DNA of 7,188 nucleotides from Bacteroidaceae bacterium (GCA_017472905.1 JAFUNW010000114.1:1-7188), one strand, 5' to 3'. Shown: positions 1 to 6,737, numbered from the stretch's first letter. A program made the numbers and translations. The notes: generated from the letters alone by a model not told the origin.

Positions 1-557
1 AAGTTCTCCGGCTTGTTCTTGATGATGTCGTCCATCTGCGTGATGTTTCCCGAAGCTTCTTTGATAGCGATGACGTTCTTGAAGTCGCGTGCTATGCGCA
101 GGGTGGTCTCTGCCGTCATGTTCACTCCCGTCCGTCCGGGCACGTTGTAGAGCACGATGGGCAGTTCGGTCGACTGGGCGATGGCCTTGTAATGTTGGTA
201 GATACCTTCTTGCGATGGTTTATTATAATAAGGTACGACAGAGAGGATGGCGTCAATGCCGGTAAAGTCGTCATTTTTGAGGCTGTCGATAATGGCTTGT
301 GTGTTGTTGCCTCCACATCCCAGCATGATGGGGATGCGGCCGTTTACCCGGTCTACCACCAAGCGGGTTATTTCTTGTTTTTCTTCTTTTGTGAGTGTGG
401 GAGTTTCGGCTGTTGTACCCAATACGCATAGGAAGTCGGCGCCATTTTGCACCAGATGGTCAACCATGCGTATCAGCGCCGGATAGTCCACCGAGCCGTC
501 TTCTTTAAACGGGGTAATCAGGGCAACGCCCATTCCTTTGAATCTACGGTATATCAT
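1..557 (-). CDS. dapA: 4-hydroxy-tetrahydrodipicolinate synthase, N-terminal 185 residues (runs off left edge)
   Basis: DapA condenses pyruvate with aspartate semialdehyde in the cytoplasm, the first committed step towards diaminopimelate and lysine. Visible residues fit the TIM-barrel Schiff-base aldolase family. GTTAET places the two threonines at 48-49 (T44/T45 in E. coli). VVPYYNKP gives Tyr111 (E. coli Y107). YNVPGRTG gives catalytic Tyr137 and substrate-carboxylate-binding Arg142. IKEASG gives the Schiff-base Lys166 (E. coli K161). The family is usually about 290-300 residues, so roughly the last 110 lie outside the window. The start chosen is the ATG at 555-557, giving MIYRRFKGMGVALITPF. 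A second Met at residue 9 is possible, but the first gives a normal N-terminus and sits about 35 nt below a promoter box. The Ala-Glu-Thr in GTTAET replaces the commoner Gly-Glu-Ser and looks like lineage variation. The gene has its own promoter and is separated from ligA by a terminator, so it is probably transcribed alone or with genes to the left. Confidence 0.96.
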   Translation of the reverse strand, partial: MIYRRFKGMGVALITPFKEDGSVDYPALIRMVDHLVQNGADFLCVLGTTAETPTLTKEEKQEITRLVVDRVNGRIPIMLGCGGNNTQAIIDSLKNDDFTGIDAILSVVPYYNKPSQEGIYQHYKAIAQSTELPIVLYNVPGRTGVNMTAETTLRIARDFKNVIAIKEASGNITQMDDIIKNKPEN

Positions 558-597
558 GGATAGTCCTTAAAATTTCAGTTTTTATATGAATTGGGCG

Positions 598-605
598 CAA
601 AAGTA
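598..605 (-). promoter_or_regulatory. Bacteroidetes-type -7 promoter box for dapA
   Basis: Read on the minus strand this is TACTTTTG followed by C, a full match to the Bacteroidetes sigma-ABfr -7 consensus TAnnTTTG. Transcription would start near 592, leaving a leader of about 35 nt before the dapA ATG. No good TTTG/TTG -33 element is seen 19-21 bp upstream. The call therefore rests on the -7 box and its position. Confidence 0.6.
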
Positions 606-701
606 CAAAATAAATCGGTAAAAAGCGACTTTTGCTTTACATTTATCATCGAATTATGCATTTTTGTGGAATTTGGCATTTTATTCTTGGAGTAACGGAC
701 G

Positions 702-777
702 ATAAAAGAAAAACGAAAGAAGATAAGAACGTGCGGGAAAAGACTGATAATCCGGTCGGTTCTCGTCTTCTTTCGTT
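702..777 (-). terminator. Intrinsic terminator downstream of ligA
   Basis: Two 19-nt arms, 712-730 and 759-777, are inverted repeats. Seventeen of 19 positions are Watson-Crick pairs; the other two are one A/C mismatch and one G/T pair. They are separated by a 28-nt loop. On the minus strand the hairpin begins 13 nt after the ligA stop and is followed by a T-rich run (711 down to 704, TTTCTTTT), the normal layout of a Rho-independent terminator. The stem is long and AT-rich with a large loop, so efficiency is uncertain. It separates ligA transcription from dapA. Confidence 0.75.
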
Positions 778-790
778 GGAATGAGTGTGT

Positions 791-2794
791 TTATTCTATC
801 ATTTTCAGAAATTCGTCTTCGCTTACAATGTCGATGCTTAGTTTGTTGGCTTTTTCCAGTTTGCCGGGACCCATGTTTTCTCCGGCTAGGATGAACGAAG
901 TCTTTCCCGATATGCTTCCTACGTTTTTCCCGCCGTGTTGTTCGATGAGCGCTTTGTATTCATCGCGCGAATGGTGGGTGAATACGCCGCTGATAACGAT
1001 GCTTTTGCCTGCGAGTTTATCAGTTCGTTCACTTAGGATATTTTCGCTCAAGGAGAATTGCAGTCCGGCCTCTTTCAAGCGTTCGATCAGCCGGCGGTTT
1101 TCTTCATCGGCAAAGTATCGGATGACGCTTTGTGCGATACGTTCGCCGATTTCGTCCACATGAATGAGGGTATCAAAGTTGGCTTCTTGCAGCAGGTCGA
1201 TATTGGGGAATGCGTTGGCGAGCTTTTTGGCAACCGTTTCGCCTACATATCGGATTCCTAAAGCGAAAAGGACGCGCGGATAAGGAACTTCCGTTGATTG
1301 GCGAATGTTGTCCACTATGTTGTTGGCCGAACGTTCGCCCATGCGGTCGAGCAATTGCAGATCGGCGGTTTGCAGGTTATAGAGGTCGGCTGCATTTTTG
1401 ATGAGTCCGGCATTGTAGAATTGTTCTACTGTTTCAGGTCCGATTCCCTCGATATTCATAGCCTTACGAGCAATGAAATGTTCGATTTTTCCCGTTATTT
1501 GTGGGGGGCAAGCCTTGTCGTTGGGACAATAGTGGGCCGCTTCGTCTTCGTTGCGCATCAGCGGAGTGCCACATTCGGGGCAATGGGTGATGAATTTCAC
1601 CTTATCGCCTACCATGAAGCGGGCTTCTTTGTCTACTCCGGTTATTTTGGGAATGATTTCACCACCTTTTTCCACATATACCATGTCTCCGATGTGTAAA
1701 TCGAGGCTTTCGATGATGTCGGCATTGTGCAGGGATGCTCTTTTAACGATGGTTCCGGAGAGTTGTACGGGGTCGAGATTGGCTACCGGAGTGATGGCTC
1801 CTGTTCTTCCTACCTGGTATGAAATGGTGTTGAGTCGGGTACAGGCTCGTTCGGCCCGGAATTTATAGGCAATGGCCCATCGGGGCGACTTGGCTGTATA
1901 TCCTAGGTTGCGCTGTTGTCGTAAGGAATTCACTTTCAGTACAATACCGTCTGTGGCGACCGGCAGGTTTTTTCGTTCCGAGTCCCAATATCGAATAAAG
2001 TCGAACACTTCTTGAAGAGTGCGGGCTTTTCGGGTGACTTCGGAAGTCTTGAATCCCCATTCACGGGCTTTCAAGAGATTTTCGTAGTGTCCGTCACAAG
2101 GTAAATCTTCGCCTAGCATATAATATAGGTATGCGTCCAGCTTGCGTGAGGCGACAACTGACGAATTTTGCAGTTTCAGCGTACCGGAGGCTGCGTTTCG
2201 TGGATTGGCAAAGAGGGCTTCTTCATTGGCTGCACGCTCTTCGTTCAGTTTTTCAAATACATTCCAAGGCATCAGAATTTCGCCTCTGATTTCAAACGAG
2301 GCCGGATAGTCGTTTCCCTGTAGTTTTAGCGGAATGGTTCGGATGGTTTTCACATTCTTCGTTACGTCATCGCCTTTTACGCCGTCTCCGCGTGTGACAG
2401 CACTCACTAACAGGCCGTTTTCGTAGGTCAATGAGATGGATGTTCCGTCATATTTCATTTCACAACAAATTTCGAATTCCTCTTCGCCCAATAGTTTTCG
2501 GGTTCGTTCGTAGAAATCCGTAACTTCTCCTTCGGAATAAGTGTTTCCCAAAGAGAGCATGGGATATTTGTGTGCCACTTGTTGAAACTCCTTGCTCAGG
2601 TCGCTGCCTACGCGCATAGTCGGCGAATTTTCATCATAGTACTCCGGATGTGCGGTCTCCAGTTCTTGCAATTCGCGCATCATGCGGTCGAACTCAAAGT
2701 CCGTAATTTCGGGTGCGTTCAGCACGTAGTAGTTGTGGTTGTGTCGATGCAGTTCTTCCCGCAGGGTTTCTATCTGTTGTTGGATGGTAGTCAT
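791..2794 (-). CDS. ligA: NAD+-dependent DNA ligase LigA
   Basis: This essential cytoplasmic ligase seals nicks with 5'-phosphate and 3'-OH ends during lagging-strand synthesis and repair, using NAD+ as adenylate donor. At 667 residues it is a normal full length. Domain order is complete. An N-terminal Ia region with the NYYVLNAPEITDFEFD stretch (21-36) binds NAD+. The adenylation domain has nucleophile Lys114 in MKYDGTS, then TRGDGVKGDDVT (134-145) and TDGIVLKV (281-288). An OB fold lies roughly at 315-395. A four-cysteine zinc finger uses Cys405, 408, 423 and 429. Helix-hairpin-helix repeats (about 440-580) include IEGIGPETV and VDEIGERIA. A BRCT domain (about 592-667) includes GKSIVISGVF and the conserved GGK. 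KYDG replaces the commoner KLDG/KVDG without losing the nucleophile. The ATG at 2792-2794 gives the expected N-terminus; upstream is AT-rich without a Shine-Dalgarno, as is common in Bacteroides. All expected catalytic and zinc residues are present. Confidence 0.99.
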   Translation of the reverse strand: MTTIQQQIETLREELHRHNHNYYVLNAPEITDFEFDRMMRELQELETAHPEYYDENSPTMRVGSDLSKEFQQVAHKYPMLSLGNTYSEGEVTDFYERTRKLLGEEEFEICCEMKYDGTSISLTYENGLLVSAVTRGDGVKGDDVTKNVKTIRTIPLKLQGNDYPASFEIRGEILMPWNVFEKLNEERAANEEALFANPRNAASGTLKLQNSSVVASRKLDAYLYYMLGEDLPCDGHYENLLKAREWGFKTSEVTRKARTLQEVFDFIRYWDSERKNLPVATDGIVLKVNSLRQQRNLGYTAKSPRWAIAYKFRAERACTRLNTISYQVGRTGAITPVANLDPVQLSGTIVKRASLHNADIIESLDLHIGDMVYVEKGGEIIPKITGVDKEARFMVGDKVKFITHCPECGTPLMRNEDEAAHYCPNDKACPPQITGKIEHFIARKAMNIEGIGPETVEQFYNAGLIKNAADLYNLQTADLQLLDRMGERSANNIVDNIRQSTEVPYPRVLFALGIRYVGETVAKKLANAFPNIDLLQEANFDTLIHVDEIGERIAQSVIRYFADEENRRLIERLKEAGLQFSLSENILSERTDKLAGKSIVISGVFTHHSRDEYKALIEQHGGKNVGSISGKTSFILAGENMGPGKLEKANKLSIDIVSEDEFLKMIE

Positions 2795-2872
2795 AAAATT
2801 GAAATCACGTTAATAAGGTAAATGAATGGAAGCAAGTATGGTTTCTCTACTCTCTTTCTGTTATGTCGGTTG

Positions 2873-2880
2873 CAAATTTA
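2873..2880 (-). promoter_or_regulatory. Bacteroidetes-type -7 promoter box for ligA
   Basis: The minus strand reads TAAATTTG followed by C, matching TAnnTTTG. A start near 2866 would give a leader of about 72 nt before the ligA ATG. No clear -33 TTG lies at the right distance upstream. AT-rich chance matches are possible, so this is a moderate call. Confidence 0.5.
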
Positions 2881-2986
2881 GTATAAATCCGAGAAAATGC
2901 GACATTGTTTGATTGAATTTCTTTTTCGAAGGCATAAAAAGAGAGTTTCTGCCCCCGTTGTGAGAAACGACAGTCGCAGACAAAAA

Positions 2987-3068
2987 TCTGCTGTACGGCG
3001 GAGCAAAATCTGCTGCCCAGCAGACAGACTTTTGTTGGGCAGCGGACGGACTTCTGCTGCCCAGCAGA
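2987..3068. repeat. Four-unit palindromic tandem array, 16-nt core with 22-bp period
   Basis: Four 16-nt units begin at 2987, 3009, 3031 and 3053, exactly 22 bp apart, with 6-nt spacers (gcaaaa, cagact, cggact). Units 2 and 4 are identical, TCTGCTGCCCAGCAGA, with perfect 7-bp inverted arms around a CC centre. Unit 1, TCTGCTGTACGGCGGA, keeps the left arm and has two A-to-G changes in the right arm. Unit 3, TTTGTTGGGCAGCGGA, matches the reverse complement of units 2 and 4 at 13 of 16 positions. An A-rich tract (2982-2986) precedes the array and TTTT (3069-3072) follows it. The period is not a multiple of three, which argues against coding. It lies between two divergent promoter boxes. It could be an operator array with sites about two helical turns apart, a dispersed intergenic palindrome of the REP type, or a transcription-blocking structure. 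The sequence alone does not decide. Confidence 0.85.
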
Positions 3069-3251
3069 TTTTCGAGAGCGACCGGCAAAAAAAAATGATG
3101 CGTCTGGCGATTGAAATATCGGGTGGTAGCCTTTACTTTTTTGAGGGGTAAATGAGGGTTTGTCGGATGTTGGAGGCGGGCTTTTCTGCGAGGCGATAGA
3201 TTTTTTGGCGTGTTTTTTGTTTGTCGGACGGCGAAATTCGAATTTTATACC

Positions 3252-3259
3252 TATTTTTG
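3252..3259 (+). promoter_or_regulatory. Bacteroidetes-type -7 promoter box for the flippase-glycosyltransferase operon
   Basis: TATTTTTG followed by C fits the TAnnTTTG(C) pattern. The nearest upstream TTTG (3220-3223) is 28 bp away, longer than the usual 19-21 bp to a -33 element, so only the -7 box is convincing. Initiation near 3266 would give an untranslated leader of about 136 nt. Confidence 0.55.
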
Positions 3260-3401
3260 CAGTTTTTGAAAGAAGAATAAAGGTATCCATCCGGCTGAAT
3301 CATTTGAGATAAGTGTTTGGGAAGCTGTTTGAGACAACGGATTTCTTTGTGTGCGTTGCCCAAATGAAAGATGGAGGCCAGGAAACGGCAATACGAGAGG
3401 A

Positions 3402-4937
3402 ATGAATGCTCAAATAGAAAATTCAGGGCGCATAGCCAAGAACACGATGATGCTGTACATGCGGATGATTGTCGGCATGGCAGTATCGCTATACACAACC
3501 CGTATCGTACTCGGTGCTTTGGGAGAAGAAGACTACGGTATATATACGCTGGTGGGCAGTGTCGTGGGAATGATGGGGATGGTGACCTCCTTGTTGTCGC
3601 AGGGAACTTCGCGTTTCCTCACAGTGGCTTTGGGAAAAAACGACAAAAGGCAGTTGTGCAATACCTTTTCAGCGGCTATAACCATCCATTTGGTGTTGGC
3701 ACTTTTGATTCTGCTGGTCGGTGAAGGGGTTGGCCCGGGGGTTATCAGCAAATTGAATATCGCGTCCGACCGCATGGATGCGGCTCAATTTGTCTTTCAA
3801 CTTTCGCTCATCTCTTCGGTCGTGACGGTTGTGCAAATCCCCTTTCACGCCGTGATTGTGGCCCACGAGAAGATGAATGTGTATGCTTATATCAGCATCT
3901 TTGAGGTGGTTGCAAAGCTTTTGCTGGTCTGTCTGCTTTTGGTGGTGAACACCGACAAACTTAAGCTCTATGCAACGTTCTATTTTGCTGTGGGACTTGT
4001 TACTGCGCTCCTTTATTATCTCTATGGCAGGAGACATTTTGTAGAATGCCGGGTTTTTACCTTGCATCCGGATTGGAAACTTTACAAGGAGATGGCCGAC
4101 TATACGGGATGGAATGCCATTGGCGCTTGTGCTTTTACCATGAATGGCCAGGGTGTAACCATTTTGTTGAGTATGTTCGGCACGGTGGTCAATGCGGCGA
4201 GAGGTTTGGCCGGATATATCTCGGGGGTAGTCTATAATTTTGTGAACAATTTCCAGACAGCTGCCCGTCCACAGATTGTGAAACTTTGTGCCGCTCAAGA
4301 TTATGAGCGGATGAACAAACTGGTAATCAAGGTGTCCAAATTTTCTGCTTATTTGGTCGGATTGATAGGTGTTCCGCTTTTCTTGGAGATGGACTATGTG
4401 TTGGGAATGTGGCTCTATGAGGTGCCGGAATATACCGTAGTGTTTGCTCGACTGACGTTACTTCAAGGTTTTGTGCAGGCAATGGATGCTCCGATTGGGA
4501 CAGGCATTCACGCGGTGGGACGGATGAGGCTTCCCAATCTGACTTCTGCTTTTATTTACATGATGGTGTTGCCTGTGAGCTATGTGGCTGTCAAGTTGGG
4601 TTCTTCGCCCGAAATTGCTTACGTCATTACGGTCTGTACTTATCCTTTGGCACTGTGTATGGATTTGTATATCCTTCATAAATATACTTGCTTCCCTTGT
4701 GTAAGGTTTTTTAAGGAGGCGATCGGGCTTCCTATCCTTTTTGTTGTGGCAACAGCGGGCATTACCGAATTGGTTGTGGCCGGACGAATGGAGGATTCAT
4801 TGGGGCGTGTGGTTTTGACAACGGCGCTTTCTTTGTCTCTCTTCTTCGGAGGTATCTGTTGGAAGGGGCTGACGAAGGGAGAACGCAACTATCTAAAGGA
4901 ACAGATAACCAATAAATTGAAGATTTATCATGGGTAA
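3402..4937 (+). CDS. Wzx-like polysaccharide flippase (MOP/MATE-superfamily oligosaccharide transporter)
   Basis: A 511-residue inner-membrane protein, strongly hydrophobic throughout, with about 12-14 predicted membrane segments (for example around residues 16-33, 45-65, 90-110, 132-154, 163-182 and 190-209). The N-terminus, MNAQIENSGRIAKNTMMLY then an amphipathic first helix and TTRIVLGALGEEDYGIYTL, is typical of Bacteroides Wzx-type lipid-linked glycan flippases in capsule and O-antigen loci. The family moves undecaprenyl-linked oligosaccharides from cytoplasm to periplasm. The ATG at 3402 is preferred. An in-frame GTG at 3351 would add 17 residues that look unlike the family (MRCPNERWRPGNGNTRG). 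A purine-rich GAGAGGA sits immediately before the ATG, too close for a standard Shine-Dalgarno. It overlaps the downstream glycosyltransferase by 8 bp, indicating translational coupling. The substrate is unknown. MATE-type drug export is possible on fold alone but less likely given the partner gene. Confidence 0.9.
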   Translation: MNAQIENSGRIAKNTMMLYMRMIVGMAVSLYTTRIVLGALGEEDYGIYTLVGSVVGMMGMVTSLLSQGTSRFLTVALGKNDKRQLCNTFSAAITIHLVLALLILLVGEGVGPGVISKLNIASDRMDAAQFVFQLSLISSVVTVVQIPFHAVIVAHEKMNVYAYISIFEVVAKLLLVCLLLVVNTDKLKLYATFYFAVGLVTALLYYLYGRRHFVECRVFTLHPDWKLYKEMADYTGWNAIGACAFTMNGQGVTILLSMFGTVVNAARGLAGYISGVVYNFVNNFQTAARPQIVKLCAAQDYERMNKLVIKVSKFSAYLVGLIGVPLFLEMDYVLGMWLYEVPEYTVVFARLTLLQGFVQAMDAPIGTGIHAVGRMRLPNLTSAFIYMMVLPVSYVAVKLGSSPEIAYVITVCTYPLALCMDLYILHKYTCFPCVRFFKEAIGLPILFVVATAGITELVVAGRMEDSLGRVVLTTALSLSLFFGGICWKGLTKGERNYLKEQITNKLKIYHG

Positions 4938-5865
4938 AGTGCGATATTCCTTTGTTCTTCCGGCCTACAAAGCACGCTTTTTGCGAGAGGCTGTAGAAAG
5001 CATCATGGCTCAGACTTACCGGAATCTTGAATTGGTTATTGTGGACGATGCTTCTCCGGAGGGACTGTATGATATGATCAAGGATGTTTGCGATGAGCGT
5101 GTCCGATATTATGTGAATGAAAGGAACATTGGTGGAACCGATCTCGTAGCCCAATGGAATCACAGCCTGGAATATGCCGAGGGAGACTATGTCGTATTGG
5201 CCTCGGATGACGACATCTATCATCCCCAATACTTGGAAAAAATGAATGCGCTGGTGGAAAAATATCCGCAGGTGGATGTTTTTCGGCCAAGAGTTCAATA
5301 TATCAATGAGTTGGGAGTGGTTACGGGAGTTGTTGGCTTGATGAAGGAATATACGTCTCAATTGGAGTTGGTAAGTCTCATTGAAACTCTCGGGAATGGA
5401 ATTCCGTTTTATCTATTCAACCGCCGGGCGCTGAAATCTATCGGTGGTTTTGTAAATTATCCCTTGGCGTGGCATAGCGATGATGCTACGGTGTTGAAAA
5501 TGGCAAAGGAAGGAATCGCGTTTTGTGCGGATATCTTGTTCTCTTTCAGGCTTTCCGGAGAGAGTATATCCACTAAACGGAATGACTATAAATCCCTAAA
5601 ACAAAAAATCGAGGCAACGGAAGCTTATTATCAGAATCTTCCGGCCTTGTTGGAGGAGGCTGTTCCTCAATCGGAACAAGATTTGCATTACCGTCAACAG
5701 GCGAAAGATCATATTCCCGACTGGAGACGTGCTGCGCTGAGTCGATGGCTTTTTTCATCTTCCAAAGGAGCCATCATACGGTGTTTGCCTAAATTTTTGC
5801 GGCCGGGAGTTTTTAGTTTTAAAGAGTTGGTCAGTATGTACGCAAGACACCTGTTGCTTTCATGA
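4930..5865 (+). CDS. Family 2 (GT-A) glycosyltransferase
   Basis: A 311-residue soluble or membrane-associated glycosyltransferase. The N-terminal GT-A nucleotide-binding fold is clear: FVLPAYKARFLREAVESI (8-25), then LELVIVDDAS (33-42) with the Asp39-Asp40 pair that contacts the nucleotide, and the metal-binding DXD-type motif ASDDDIYHP (91-99). Trp181-His-Ser-Asp-Asp185 lies where acceptor-side and catalytic-base residues usually sit in GT2 enzymes. The roughly 100-residue C-terminal part is charged and helical, ends in a basic-hydrophobic stretch (KFLRPGVFSFKELVSMYARH) and has no obvious transmembrane helix. It probably adds one sugar from a nucleotide donor to a lipid-linked glycan; donor and acceptor cannot be read from the sequence. 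The ATG lies inside the end of the flippase gene (ATGGGTAA), so the two are almost certainly co-transcribed and translationally coupled. No terminator is evident in the 87 bp before trmD, so some read-through into trmD is possible. Confidence 0.93.
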   Translation: MGKVRYSFVLPAYKARFLREAVESIMAQTYRNLELVIVDDASPEGLYDMIKDVCDERVRYYVNERNIGGTDLVAQWNHSLEYAEGDYVVLASDDDIYHPQYLEKMNALVEKYPQVDVFRPRVQYINELGVVTGVVGLMKEYTSQLELVSLIETLGNGIPFYLFNRRALKSIGGFVNYPLAWHSDDATVLKMAKEGIAFCADILFSFRLSGESISTKRNDYKSLKQKIEATEAYYQNLPALLEEAVPQSEQDLHYRQQAKDHIPDWRRAALSRWLFSSSKGAIIRCLPKFLRPGVFSFKELVSMYARHLLLS

Positions 5866-5922
5866 AGAGCAAATCAAGGGATGAAACTTTCCGATAACAC
5901 CATGAAATCCGCGCTTTTTTCG

Positions 5923-5930
5923 TACATTTG
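5923..5930 (+). promoter_or_regulatory. Bacteroidetes-type -7 promoter box for trmD
   Basis: TACATTTG followed by C is a full match to TAnnTTTG. A start near 5937 gives a short leader of about 16 nt before the trmD ATG at 5953. No clear -33 TTG is seen, although a T-rich tract (5915-5920) precedes the box. The 87-bp gap after the glycosyltransferase and this box suggest trmD is its own transcription unit. Confidence 0.65.
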
Positions 5931-5952
5931 CAGAAAATTATAAAAGAAATTT

Positions 5953-6639
5953 ATGCGCATAGATATTATAACCGTATTGCCGGAAATGATTGAGGGCTTT
6001 TTCAATTGCTCCATCATGAGCCGGGCACAGAAGAAGGGCTTGGCAGAAATCCATTTGCACCATTTGCGTGATTATACGCTTGATAAACATCGTAGGGTGG
6101 ACGACTATCCTTATGGCGGATGTGCAGGCATGGTGATGCAGATTGAACCGATTGATCGTTGCATCTCCATGCTGAAAGAGCAACGAGAGTATGACGAAGT
6201 AATCTTCACATCACCCGATGGAGAACAGTTCAATCAGCGAATGGCAAACACGCTCTCTCTTTCGCAAAATCTCATCATTTTATGCGGACATTTCAAAGGT
6301 ATTGATTTCCGTATCCGCGAACATCTGATAACCAAAGAAATCAGTATTGGCGATTATGTGCTTACGGGAGGAGAACTGGCTGCCGCTGTAATCGCTGACT
6401 CTATTGTCAGAATCATTCCCGGAGTCATCTCTGACGAACAGTCCGCTTTGTCCGATTCTTTCCAAGATAACCTGTTGGCTCCTCCGGTTTATACTCGTCC
6501 GGCTGAATACAAAGGTTGGCGTGTGCCGGATGTGCTTCTTTCCGGTCATGAGGCCAATATTCGCGATTGGGAACTTCAGCAGGCGATAGAGCGTACCAAA
6601 CAATTGCGTCCCGATTTGTTGGAAGGTAGCGGATGGTAA
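5953..6639 (+). CDS. trmD: tRNA (guanine-N1)-methyltransferase, m1G37
   Basis: TrmD transfers a methyl group from S-adenosylmethionine to N1 of G37, next to the anticodon of tRNAs reading CNN codons, which prevents +1 frameshifting. At 228 residues it has normal length for the family. Recognisable blocks are MRIDIITVLPEMIEGFF at the N-terminus, VDDYPYGGCAGMVMQ (49-63), the trefoil-knot SAM site made of LILCGHFKGIDFRI (108-121) and ISIGDYVLTGGELAA (130-144), and the flexible linker with SDSF, where Asp168 corresponds to the catalytic base Asp169 of E. coli. The tRNA-contacting YTRPAEYKGWRVPDVLLSGHE follows at 180-200. Phe119 occupies a position that is usually Glu or Gln in GID-E/Q-R. The start has no strong Shine-Dalgarno. 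Unlike the enterobacterial operon, rpsP, rimM and rplS are not beside it. It is flanked by its own promoter box and a strong terminator. Confidence 0.98.
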   Translation: MRIDIITVLPEMIEGFFNCSIMSRAQKKGLAEIHLHHLRDYTLDKHRRVDDYPYGGCAGMVMQIEPIDRCISMLKEQREYDEVIFTSPDGEQFNQRMANTLSLSQNLIILCGHFKGIDFRIREHLITKEISIGDYVLTGGELAAAVIADSIVRIIPGVISDEQSALSDSFQDNLLAPPVYTRPAEYKGWRVPDVLLSGHEANIRDWELQQAIERTKQLRPDLLEGSGW

Positions 6640-6693
6640 AATATCCGGAAAATAAACTAGAAGCGATGAAAGGAACTTTGCTTCGTTATAGAG

Positions 6694-6737
6694 TTAAAGC
6701 CAATAGTTATGTACAGCATAACTATTGGCTTTAATTT
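6694..6737 (+). terminator. Strong intrinsic terminator after trmD
   Basis: Perfectly complementary 18-nt arms (6694-6711 and 6717-6734) flank a 5-nt loop, TACAG. The stem can extend outward by a G/T pair and an A/T pair. The distal arm ends in CTTTAA and runs into TTTATT, supplying the U-rich tail on the plus strand. It lies 54 nt after the trmD stop and about 55 bp before the end of the convergent pyrD fragment. A minus-strand transcript would form the same stem but lacks a T tract afterwards, so plus-strand termination is the main call. Confidence 0.88.

Larger units (their letters stand above)
2795..3401. other. 607-bp gene-free divergent intergenic region
   Basis: This stretch separates ligA (leftward) from the flippase operon (rightward). 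I see no convincing gene. Open frames cross it on both strands, but they start nowhere sensible, lack recognisable domains, and run through a repeat whose 22-bp period would shift the reading frame at each unit. It contains a ligA -7 box (2873-2880), the palindrome array (2987-3068), an A9 run (3087-3095), two copies of the 10-mer GTTTGTCGGA (3158-3167 and 3219-3228), a flippase -7 box (3252-3259) and a leader of about 136 nt. Confidence 0.75.

Noticed and set aside
621..633. AAAAG-CGA-CTTTT inverted repeat upstream of the dapA -7 box, considered as an operator
   Set aside because: Five-bp AT-rich arms are expected by chance in this composition. Nothing else supports a regulator site.
2981..3074. 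The regular repeats considered as a small CRISPR array
   Set aside because: The repeats are only 16 nt with 6-nt spacers and varying orientation, and no cas genes are present. CRISPR spacers would be about 30 nt and unique.
2847..3290. A 147-residue open frame on the minus strand across the ligA-flippase gap, and an 84-residue frame on the plus strand at 2897-3151
   Set aside because: Both run through the 22-bp palindrome array, whose period would change the reading frame at every unit. Composition is Ser/Lys/Cys-rich without domains, and the minus frame overlaps the ligA promoter. They look like non-coding repeat translated by chance.
3351..3401. N-terminal extension of the flippase from a GTG at 3351
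   Set aside because: The 17 added residues are polar, Arg/Asn/Gly-rich and unlike flippase N-termini. The ATG at 3402 gives the typical family start.
3669..4298. A 209-residue minus-strand open frame opposite the flippase
   Set aside because: It is antisense to a clear membrane-protein gene. Its His/Asn/Lys-rich translation is the usual shadow of hydrophobic codons.
4762..5361. A 199-residue minus-strand open frame spanning the flippase-glycosyltransferase junction
   Set aside because: It is antisense to two well-supported coupled genes and shows no recognisable motif.
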